Source: Pirellulales bacterium
GTDB lineage: Bacteria > Planctomycetota > Planctomycetia > Pirellulales > JAEUIK01
Assembly: GCA_019694435.1 (NCBI GenBank)
Contig: JAIBBZ010000025.1
Coordinates: 1-64,000 of the forward strand
Direction: 5' to 3'
DNA length: 64,000 nucleotides
Under the pieces are notes generated by a model. It searched no databases and was not told where the DNA came from. It worked only from the letters and a program-made list of their open reading frames with translations. Within the stretch, counting starts at the first letter, position 1. Each line of letters starts with the position of its first letter. Both the position numbers and the translations under genes were made by a program. Shown piece after piece: positions 52,024 through 59,186 of the stretch.

Positions 52024-52824
52024 ATGAAGCTAACGAAGATCGTTTCTACCTTTGCGCTTACGGCGCTGCTGGCGCTGTGCGCTCAGCCCGCATTAGCGAC
52101 GCCGACTCCGGTGACGCTAACGCTGACACCGGCGTCAGTCCTCACCTTGACTGTAGCTGCTCTCGGCTCGGTCACTGGTACGACGACGACGACGCTTACT
52201 GGCACGCAAGGCATCACGCTTGATGATGGCGTGCCCACGGCCACCTCCATGACGCTCGATGGTGGCAACATTAATCTTTCCGATGCCAGCTTGTTTCTGA
52301 ACCTTGGTTTCCTCCTCGGTGGTGTGAACGCCGGCATCAAGAACGGCCATCTCACCGGACTGGTCAGCACCGGCTCGGTGCCGCTCAACTACACCGCTGG
52401 CACCTGGAACTACACGTTCGATCCAGGCGATCCGTCGGGGGGCAACCTGACGTCGGCCGGGATTGATAACGGCATCCTGACCTACAACGGCACCGGCATC
52501 ATCGGCAGCCTGTTGGGTTCGGGGACGCTCGATTTTTCGACCAGCCCGGCAAACTTCGATCTGCCGCCGCTGGGACAAGTCGCCACGCTGACCCAGACCC
52601 TGCTGGGGAGCAGCGGCGTATCGACGACCTACAAGATCACCATGTCGGCACCGATTAATGTTGCCCAATCGGTGTTGACTGCCCCGGTACAGGTCGACGC
52701 GACGCTGGTTGGCGGGATCGTCGCCACGGGCACGTATGTCGTGGCGCCGGAACCTTCGACGATCGTGTTGTTGGGAATCGCATTGGCAGGTCTCGTGGCC
52801 ATGCGCCGCAAGATTCGCCGGTAA
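52024..52824 (+). CDS. Exported PEP-CTERM protein of unknown function
   Basis: 266 residues. Signal peptide 'IVSTFALTALLALCAQPALA', a Thr/Gly/Leu-rich beta body with repeats of 'TLT' and 'GTGTLDFSTSP'-like segments, and a C-terminal PEP-CTERM signal: 'VAPEPSTIVLLGIALAGLVA' plus basic tail. The body resembles the small secreted planctomycete proteins that are anchored at the surface after exosortase processing. GGGAGGGA lies 6 nt before the ATG at 52024. Codon use is AT-richer than the neighbours in the N-terminal half. It is a free-standing gene with a strong promoter and terminator, so it is likely to be highly expressed. Confidence 0.8.
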   Translation: MKLTKIVSTFALTALLALCAQPALATPTPVTLTLTPASVLTLTVAALGSVTGTTTTTLTGTQGITLDDGVPTATSMTLDGGNINLSDASLFLNLGFLLGGVNAGIKNGHLTGLVSTGSVPLNYTAGTWNYTFDPGDPSGGNLTSAGIDNGILTYNGTGIIGSLLGSGTLDFSTSPANFDLPPLGQVATLTQTLLGSSGVSTTYKITMSAPINVAQSVLTAPVQVDATLVGGIVATGTYVVAPEPSTIVLLGIALAGLVAMRRKIRR

Positions 52825-52884
52825 CTCAAACTCCCAGGCAGGGTGATATTGACCCGCCAGGCAGCTTGAGACAGTCTGCTGTGT

Positions 52885-52934
52885 AAAGAAACCTGGGTCG
52901 GCACTCTTCGAAGGGTGTCCGGCCCAGTTTCTTT
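52885..52934 (+). terminator. Intrinsic terminator of the PEP-CTERM gene
   Basis: A hairpin with arms AAAGAAACCTGGGTCGGCA (from 52885) and a partner ending in CCCAGTTTCTTT (to 52934), loop around TTCG (52907-52910). The stem is about 20 bp with one bulge and GU pairs, followed by TTGGTTT. Because an A-rich tract precedes the left arm, it could stop transcription from both sides. Confidence 0.8.
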
Positions 52935-52954
52935 TGGTTTGGCAGCAACCCCAG

Positions 52955-53356
52955 ATGAGATCCCGCGCCGTGGCCTACGATGCACAACTTGCAGCGCGCG
53001 TCGACCGAGTCTTGACCGCGGACGACGGTTTCGAGTCGCGTCGCATGTTCGGCGGGATCGGCTATTTGCTCCGCGGCAATATGTGCGTGGGCGTTTATCA
53101 AGACACATTGATCGTGCGCGTGGGGCCCGACGCATACGAGGCCGCGCTGGCCGAGCCCGAAGTCCGCAAGTTCGACATCACCGGGAAGCCGCTCCGAGGC
53201 TGGGTGATGTTGACTCGCCGTGGCGTCGCGTCCGAGGCCGCCTTGCGCCGTTGGATTGGCAGGGCCCTGAGCTTCGTCGAGCATTTGCCCCCCAAGGGTT
53301 TGGCGCAGAAAAGCCCGCGCCCGCAAGTGCGCCGCGGGCGCAAGAAGAAAAATTGA
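52955..53356 (+). CDS. TfoX N-terminal-domain protein
   Basis: 133 residues. 'ESRRMFGGIGYLLRGNMCVG' is the central strand and loop of the TfoX_N fold, followed by 'VRVGPDAYEAALAEPEVRKF' and 'GWVMLTRRGV'. Family members are small alpha/beta proteins; the name comes from the competence regulator TfoX/Sxy, but stand-alone N-terminal domains have no defined job. A basic tail of about 20 residues rich in Arg and Lys ends the protein. The ATG at 52955 or a GTG at 52970 may be the start. It lies 21 bp behind the terminator hairpin. Confidence 0.75.
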   Translation: MRSRAVAYDAQLAARVDRVLTADDGFESRRMFGGIGYLLRGNMCVGVYQDTLIVRVGPDAYEAALAEPEVRKFDITGKPLRGWVMLTRRGVASEAALRRWIGRALSFVEHLPPKGLAQKSPRPQVRRGRKKKN

Positions 53357-53412
53357 TGGCGCGTGGACCGTGCGACGTTTGCACTCGCGCGGATGGCGCC
53401 AGCCTATGATGG

Positions 53413-54816
53413 ATGCCGATGACTGACGCATCCATCGAGCGTGATACCCCCGCAGTCCGCTCGCCGTCCGGCGGCGAAGTCACGGGGCCCTTGGCGCTCG
53501 CCGTGTTTGAGCGGTACTACCTGGCCGACGATCGCCCTGGCCACCCGACGGTGTTTCCGGTCGAGGCCCGATTTCGTGGGCCGCTCGATCGCGCGGCCCT
53601 GCAGGAGGCCCTGGCTGCGACCGTCGCGCGGCATCCGATGCTGCGTATGCGGCTGGCCGGCCCAGAGTCGCAACCGTATTGGATGCCCGGCGAAGCCCCG
53701 AAGATTCAGTGGGGCGACCTGGCATCCGCGGAGCCCGGGGCCATGCGGCCCTTCGAATTGCGTCTCGAGGCGCCTCTGCGCGTGATGGTCGATGTCGACG
53801 TCGCAGCCTGGCGACTGCGTCTGTTGTTGCATCATGCGGCCTGCGACGGCGTGGGGGCCGTCCAATTCCTCGCAGACCTGTTGATCGCTTACGACCATCG
53901 AGTTCGTGGCGCTGCCGGTGAACCTGCGTGGAACCCGCTCGACCCGCAACGGCTGCTCGTGCGCGATGAATTCGGTCTGCGCGATTACCGGACCACGCTC
54001 ACAGACGCGTATTACACGGCAGTGCTCTGGACGCGCCTGCTGTTCCGCCGCGCGGCGGTGATGCGATCGCCAGCACCGGCCGAAATCCGGGCCGGGGTGG
54101 GCCCATTCGATCCCTTCGCCTTTGGCACCTGCACGTTGAGCGCCGGCGAGACCGACCAACTCTCGCAGGTGGCGCGAAGTCTGGGCGTCACGGTGAATGA
54201 CTTGCTGCTGCGCGACTTGTTTCTCGAACTGGCCGCCTGGAATGCTGGAGGTACTCGGCGGCCGTTACGGATCACTGTGCCCACGAATCTCCGGCTCGAG
54301 GCGGATGCCATGATGCCTGCGGCCAACGTCCTGGCCTATGCCTTCCTCGAGCGGCGCGACCGCCAGTTGCACGATGCCAAGGCACTGCTGCGCTCGGTGC
54401 ACGACGAAATGGTCGCCATCAAGCAATGGCGGCTGGGATTGTTCTTCATCGGCGGGCTGCGCATCGCCTGTGCTCTGCCGGCGCTCATGCGCTGGGCGCT
54501 GCGTCGAAACCTGGCGTTTGCGACGGCCGTGTTCAGCAACCTGGGAACCGTGCTTGCTCTGGCCCCGCTCGAACGCCGTTCAGGGCACCTGGTGTGCGGC
54601 GATAGCCTGCTCGAATCGCTGGTTGGCGTGCCGCCCATCCGCCCGAATACGCGGCTGTCGCTGAGCGCCCTAAGCTATGCGGGCAGGCTGGCCGTAATGC
54701 TGCTGGCGGACCCGCAGTATTTTTCGCAGGCGGAGCGCGACGCCTTCTTGCAGGCGTACCTCGCGCGCGTGCGAGAGACGATTAGCTCGAGCGCGCCGGA
54801 ACCTGCGCGACGGTGA
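53413..54816 (+). CDS. Condensation/acyltransferase-superfamily protein (PapA/WS-DGAT-like)
   Basis: 467 residues of the chloramphenicol-acetyltransferase-like superfamily. The catalytic motif is H140-H141-x3-D145-G146 in 'LLLHHAACDGVGAVQFLADL', where the second His is the general base. Other landmarks are 'LDRAALQEALAATVARHPML' near the N-terminus and 'LGVTVNDLLLRDLFLELAAW' plus 'FSNLGTVLALAPLER' in the C-terminal half. Members acylate hydroxyl or amino groups using acyl-CoA or acyl-carrier-protein donors (PapA, wax-ester/DGAT, NRPS condensation). Its stop overlaps the convergent MMPL gene by 35 bp. With the exporter, the reductase and the PKS-like gene close by, an esterification step in lipid assembly is a fair inference. 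Confidence 0.75.
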   Translation: MPMTDASIERDTPAVRSPSGGEVTGPLALAVFERYYLADDRPGHPTVFPVEARFRGPLDRAALQEALAATVARHPMLRMRLAGPESQPYWMPGEAPKIQWGDLASAEPGAMRPFELRLEAPLRVMVDVDVAAWRLRLLLHHAACDGVGAVQFLADLLIAYDHRVRGAAGEPAWNPLDPQRLLVRDEFGLRDYRTTLTDAYYTAVLWTRLLFRRAAVMRSPAPAEIRAGVGPFDPFAFGTCTLSAGETDQLSQVARSLGVTVNDLLLRDLFLELAAWNAGGTRRPLRITVPTNLRLEADAMMPAANVLAYAFLERRDRQLHDAKALLRSVHDEMVAIKQWRLGLFFIGGLRIACALPALMRWALRRNLAFATAVFSNLGTVLALAPLERRSGHLVCGDSLLESLVGVPPIRPNTRLSLSALSYAGRLAVMLLADPQYFSQAERDAFLQAYLARVRETISSSAPEPARR

Positions 54817-57160
54817 CGACCGGCTGCACAAACATTTCGGGCTCGACTGGGGCCGGCTGCAGATCCTGCTGCCGGCGGCGCAGGCGGCGTTCCCAGTATG
54901 CCCCCAGCGGTCCACCTAGCAGCGCCGGCAGGAAAACCAGGTTGCCCGCTAGCCCAATGGTCAGCAAGGCCATCATCACCAGGCCGAAGCGGCACGTCGG
55001 GGCAAACGGACTGAACAGAAAAGCCAGGACCCCCAAACCCAGGACGGCCCAGCTTTGGTACATCGCGCGGCCGCAGTGCTGGTAGCCGCTGGCGATGGCC
55101 GCACGGCGCGAGCGGCCGCCTTGAATCTCGCGGCGGAAACACAACAGGAAATGCATCACGTCGTCGACCGTGACTCCGAGCGCGACGGCCGGCGGCATGA
55201 CGGTCCCCAAATCGACGACCGTGCCGGTCCAGCCAAAGACGCCGAACAGCACCACCGCCGGCAGCACGCTCGGCAACAACAAGAGCAGACCGGCCGCGCC
55301 GCTGCGCACGGCCAGGACCATCGCCACGACGATGAACAGCACGTCGGTGCCGTAGCCGAAGACCATGCCGCGCAGCAGCGAATTCTGTGCTTGATACACA
55401 ATCGGCAGCACGCCCGTGTAGCTCACTTGGATGCCGTGAATTCGCTGCTTGTCGAGGGCACGCTCAACCGGTGCAACCGCCCGATCGACCTGGGCCTTGA
55501 AAGCCTGGTAGTCGACGTCGGCCAGGGCCGCCACGCGCGCCGTGATTCTCCACAGCTCTTGCGGCCCATCGTCGCGAAAGAAACCTGTCTGGCGAAATTC
55601 GGGGCGATGGCGCTCAAGGCGCACCTTTTCGAGCGTGGCCCGGGCTCGGCTGCCGCCGAAGATATTGCGCGACATCGTGCCCAGCGCATGGGCCGAGCCG
55701 GGACGCTGCGGCTCGATCAAGCTGGGCGCAAAAGTCACCGCCGACAGCGCCGTGCCGACATTAGGTACGGCCTCGATATCGCGTTGCAGACGTTCGACCA
55801 CGTAGAAACGCTGCCGGAAATCGAGGGGGCAATCGGCATCGAACCGCACCAGCACCTCGATCGGCGAGAGCGGACCCAAATGTTTTTCGAGCCAGCCGTA
55901 ATCGCGGAGGATGCGGGCATCGGACGAAAACAGCCGCATGATTTGTACTGAGGTTTCCACGCGTGGCAGTCCCCAGGCGGCCAGCACCACGACCAGCAAG
56001 GTTGCCAGCGTGCACAGCCCGGGGCGGTCGAGGACCAGCGTCATCGCGCGCTGCCAGATCCCTCCGCGAGCGCGCACTTCGAACACGGCAAGCTCCGCAG
56101 GAGTCGGCAGCACCGGCCAGAGCCGCAGCGCCGCTGGAAGCAAGAGCAGCAAACAGACCAGGCCGAAGCACACCCCCAGCGCCGAGTAAATGCCAAAGGC
56201 CTGGATCGGCGCCAGCTCGCTGACCGCCAACGACAAGAGGCCCACGGCCGTCGTGAAGGTTGCCAGTCCGAGGGGCAATGCCGCCAGGCGCACGGCTTCG
56301 GCCGGCGCACGCTCGGGTCCGACTTCAACCACGAGTTCGCGATAGTAATTTGCCAGGTGGATCGCGCCGGATGCGGCCGCCACATAGACCAGCGGCGGCA
56401 TCGTCAGGACGATGGCGTTCATGACGCCGCCCGTGAAATAGAAGGCACTCAGGCTCAGGGCCACGGTGTAGAGCGCGGTGGTGAGCACCAGCGCAATCAA
56501 CAGCGGACGCCGCAGACACCACCAACACACCAGCAGGCCAAACACGCTGGTGAGCCCCAACACCAGGAGCATGCTTTGCTCACCGGCCACGTCGAGGGCC
56601 ACGTTGTCGACCGGCGGGCCCCCGAGCTTGAGTTCCGTGGGAGCCAGTCCACACTCGCGCTGGGCGACTTGCTCGAGTTCGGTCAGCGCGGCTCGCATCT
56701 GGTGCACGCCGGCCTCGGTCATCGAAAAGACGACGCAGGTCGTGCGTCCGTCGGGGCCGATGAGCGAGCCGGTCAGGCGCCGTAGGGCTTCCTCGCGCTG
56801 GAGATTGATCGGCGGCTGACAAAGCTTCTCGAGCACGCTGGGGCCCGTGATGACTTTGCTGAAATACGGAGAGCGGCTGGGCCCGGGCTCGAGCCGTGGC
56901 GGACCCACGAGCTGTTCTGCCAGTCGCCCGACGCGAGGATCGTCGAGCGTGCACCCCTCCCAGCTCACCAGCACGAAGGCCTCGGGGTCGAAATGGGCCA
57001 GGAATCGTAGAAAGTCACGGGTCTCTTGATAGGCACCGGGGAGCCACTGCGTGACGTCGTTTTGCATCCGCGAAAGCGACAGCAGTGCTCCCGTGGCGGC
57101 CACCGGCGCGAAGAGCGCAAAGGCCACGACCGTCCACCAGGCTCGGCGTCGTTGGCTCAT
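54782..57160 (-). CDS. MMPL/RND-superfamily lipid exporter-like protein
   Basis: 792 residues with the internal duplication of RND proteins: a first helix near residue 12, a periplasmic loop (about 30-195), five or six helices, 'IQAFGIYSALGVCFGLVCLL', a seventh helix ('LCTLATLLVVVLAAWGLPRV'), a second large loop (about 415-600), and the final helix group with 'PPAVALGVTVDDVMHFLLCF'. The Asp-Asp pair in the fourth helix of the second half is the proton relay position in this superfamily. The loops are too small for a multidrug AcrB type, so it fits MMPL/HpnN-like lipid transporters. The ATG at 57160 starts the protein just before the first helix. Divergent from the reductase-SCP2 gene. Confidence 0.85.
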   Translation of the reverse strand: MSQRRRAWWTVVAFALFAPVAATGALLSLSRMQNDVTQWLPGAYQETRDFLRFLAHFDPEAFVLVSWEGCTLDDPRVGRLAEQLVGPPRLEPGPSRSPYFSKVITGPSVLEKLCQPPINLQREEALRRLTGSLIGPDGRTTCVVFSMTEAGVHQMRAALTELEQVAQRECGLAPTELKLGGPPVDNVALDVAGEQSMLLVLGLTSVFGLLVCWWCLRRPLLIALVLTTALYTVALSLSAFYFTGGVMNAIVLTMPPLVYVAAASGAIHLANYYRELVVEVGPERAPAEAVRLAALPLGLATFTTAVGLLSLAVSELAPIQAFGIYSALGVCFGLVCLLLLLPAALRLWPVLPTPAELAVFEVRARGGIWQRAMTLVLDRPGLCTLATLLVVVLAAWGLPRVETSVQIMRLFSSDARILRDYGWLEKHLGPLSPIEVLVRFDADCPLDFRQRFYVVERLQRDIEAVPNVGTALSAVTFAPSLIEPQRPGSAHALGTMSRNIFGGSRARATLEKVRLERHRPEFRQTGFFRDDGPQELWRITARVAALADVDYQAFKAQVDRAVAPVERALDKQRIHGIQVSYTGVLPIVYQAQNSLLRGMVFGYGTDVLFIVVAMVLAVRSGAAGLLLLLPSVLPAVVLFGVFGWTGTVVDLGTVMPPAVALGVTVDDVMHFLLCFRREIQGGRSRRAAIASGYQHCGRAMYQSWAVLGLGVLAFLFSPFAPTCRFGLVMMALLTIGLAGNLVFLPALLGGPLGAYWERRLRRRQQDLQPAPVEPEMFVQPVVTVAQVPARSS

Positions 57161-57655
57161 GATTGCTGCACTGCTGCCTCGAATCGCGTCACACGGCGAT
57201 TCCCTACCCGGCGGGGGGAAGTCTCGCTCCGGTCCCAACGGGCGGGTGCGGAATCTCGACAACTGACGCGCAAGTGCTTTGTCTTTCGAGGGTTATTGAG
57301 GCGTGCCTGCGTGCACGGCGATTGACGAGCGACCACGGCGGTTGCGACCGCGTGCGCCCTGTATACCGCTCTCCAGTATATACGCAACGCGGCACGCAGT
57401 TCGCTGCTTTATTCGTGTACCGTTCCTGTCCAGAATAGACCTCTACGCTTCCGCGCGCTTGAGGTTCCAGAAGTCCTCATGAATCGAGCCTGCCGCCGCG
57501 AGCCCTGGTACCGCGCCGGTGCCCCGGGGGCTTGGCCAGATCGACATGCAGCACGCGCTTGCGTGTGCCGAACGCATAGCGGAGTGAGGGACCGTCGGCC
57601 CGATGGGGGCGGTGGGCCGAATCGGCGTGATGCCATCGTAAGAGGATCGTTGTTG
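57161..57655. other. Divergent intergenic region between the MMPL-like and reductase-SCP2 genes
   Basis: 495 bp without a supported gene. Several short open frames exist on both strands but none has family content or a good ribosome site. At 57360-57382 two short TATAC-containing stretches lie close together, the only AT-rich patch; it may hold promoter elements for one or both divergent genes. I could not match a convincing -35/-10 pair. Confidence 0.5.
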
Positions 57656-59113
57656 ATGTCGTATTTGTTGCTTACCGGGTCCACGGGACTGCTCGGCCGG
57701 TATGTTCTGCGCCACTTGAGCGACGCCGACCGGCGCGTGGCGGTGGTGGTTCGGCCGGGCAAACTGGCCACGGCCCGGCAGCGCGTCGAGCTGCTCATGC
57801 AAGACTGGGAAGCGCGGCTGGGCCGCCCGCTGCCGCGGCCCGTCGTGCTGGCCGGCGACCTGCGACGGGCGGACCTGGGCCTGGCGCCCGCCGACGAGCG
57901 TTGGATTGCCGAGAACTGCGGCGCGCTGCTGCATAGCGCGGCCAGCATGGTGTTCAAAGAACAGGACGACGGCGAGCCGCGTCGAACGAACGTCGACGGT
58001 ACGCGGCACGTGCTCGAACTATGTCGCCGCACGGGTATCGGCGAGTTTCATCACGTCTCGACCGCCTATCTGTGCGGATTGCGCACCGGTCGCGTGCTGG
58101 AGACCGAGCTCGATTTGGGGCAAGACCTGGGCAACGTCTACGAGCAAAGCAAGCTGGACGGCGAGAAGCTGGTCCGCGGGGCGAAATGGCTGCGGCAAAC
58201 CACGTTCTACCGGCCGGCCAGCATTGTCGGCGATGCGCGCGACGGCTTCACAACGTCCTATCATGGCTTCTACCTGCCCTTGCAGTTGGCCTACACGATG
58301 GCGGGTCGCATCCCGCCGGAGGAAATGGGCGAGCGGTTCTTTGCTCAGCTCGGCTTGCGTGGCGACGAAGGCAAGAATTTTGTACCGGTCGATTGGGTCG
58401 CCGCGGGCCTGGTTTCGATCTATTTGCGGCCTGAATGTCACGGCCAGACGTATCACCTCGCCTCGCCGGCGCCGGTGACTGTGCGCGAGATGCAACGGGT
58501 GATTCAGGACTCGATTCGCAAGTATTCCAAACGCCGCACCGCCACCCGGGCCACGGAACAGGATCTGGCCACCTGCGAGCGGATGTTTCATCACCACATG
58601 CAGATCTATCGCTCGCATTGGCGCGACGATCCGGTGTTCGACTGTACGTTCGCCAACCAGGTGTTGCCGCACTTGCCGTGCCCCCGCATGGATTACGAGC
58701 GCATGCTGCGGATCGCGGGATATGCCATCGAACAGAACTTCGCCGCGCCGAAGCACCGGCAGCTTTCGCTGGCCTTCGACGCCGAGCAATGGCTTTCCCA
58801 GACCGCGCCATGCGGCGGCGCCGGCGAGATGCTGGTCAATCTGCGCGTCAGCGGTCCTGGCGGCGGCGAGTGGACGCTGGCACTGGCCGACGAAGGCGCC
58901 GTCGGCTGGACGGCCGGATTGTGCGAGGCGGCGCCAGCCACGGCGTATTGCCATGCTCAGACCTTGGCGCGGCTGGCCCGCGCCGAGACGAGTTGGTCCG
59001 CGGCGCTAGCCAGCGGCCAATTGCTGACTGAATGTGAGCGACCGGAGGGCGGTCAGGCCCTCGCGGCGCTCGAAAGTTGGTTCGACACGCAGGTCGGCGC
59101 CGAGGCCACGTGA
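57656..59113 (+). CDS. Thioester-reductase-like SDR fused to an SCP2-like domain
   Basis: 485 residues. Residues 1 to about 280 are an extended SDR domain: the NAD(P)-binding motif 'TGSTGLLG' (7-14), 'HHVSTAYLCG' and the catalytic Tyr152-x-x-x-Lys156 in 'VYEQSKLDGEKL'. The sequence is closest to thioester reductase/fatty acyl reductase types that release an acyl chain as aldehyde or alcohol. Residues about 395-480 resemble an SCP2 (sterol carrier protein) domain ('GEMLVNLRVSGPGGGEWTLA', 'SWSAALASGQLLTE'), which binds lipids. AGAGGA is 9 nt before the ATG. The PKS-like gene begins 73 bp downstream in the same direction, so the reductase may off-load or modify its product. Confidence 0.8.
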   Translation: MSYLLLTGSTGLLGRYVLRHLSDADRRVAVVVRPGKLATARQRVELLMQDWEARLGRPLPRPVVLAGDLRRADLGLAPADERWIAENCGALLHSAASMVFKEQDDGEPRRTNVDGTRHVLELCRRTGIGEFHHVSTAYLCGLRTGRVLETELDLGQDLGNVYEQSKLDGEKLVRGAKWLRQTTFYRPASIVGDARDGFTTSYHGFYLPLQLAYTMAGRIPPEEMGERFFAQLGLRGDEGKNFVPVDWVAAGLVSIYLRPECHGQTYHLASPAPVTVREMQRVIQDSIRKYSKRRTATRATEQDLATCERMFHHHMQIYRSHWRDDPVFDCTFANQVLPHLPCPRMDYERMLRIAGYAIEQNFAAPKHRQLSLAFDAEQWLSQTAPCGGAGEMLVNLRVSGPGGGEWTLALADEGAVGWTAGLCEAAPATAYCHAQTLARLARAETSWSAALASGQLLTECERPEGGQALAALESWFDTQVGAEAT

Positions 59114-59149
59114 TCTTCTTGCTTGGAAGGTCTGGCCTTGAGCACGACG

Positions 59150-59164
59150 TGGCATTGAGAGTGC
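59150..59164 (+). promoter_or_regulatory. Possible sigma54-type promoter before the PKS-like gene
   Basis: TGGCATTGAGAGTGC has the GG and GC dinucleotides at the -24/-12 distance and matches the consensus TGGCACG-N4-TTGC at all but three positions. The start of transcription would lie only about 11 nt before the ATG at 59187, which is tight. It may be chance. Confidence 0.25.
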
Positions 59165-59186
59165 GGTTTCATCGACTGAGAGCAAC

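Noticed and set aside
57163-57438. Small gene in the gap before the reductase-SCP2 gene
   Set aside because: No ribosome site and a Cys/Arg-rich translation without pattern.
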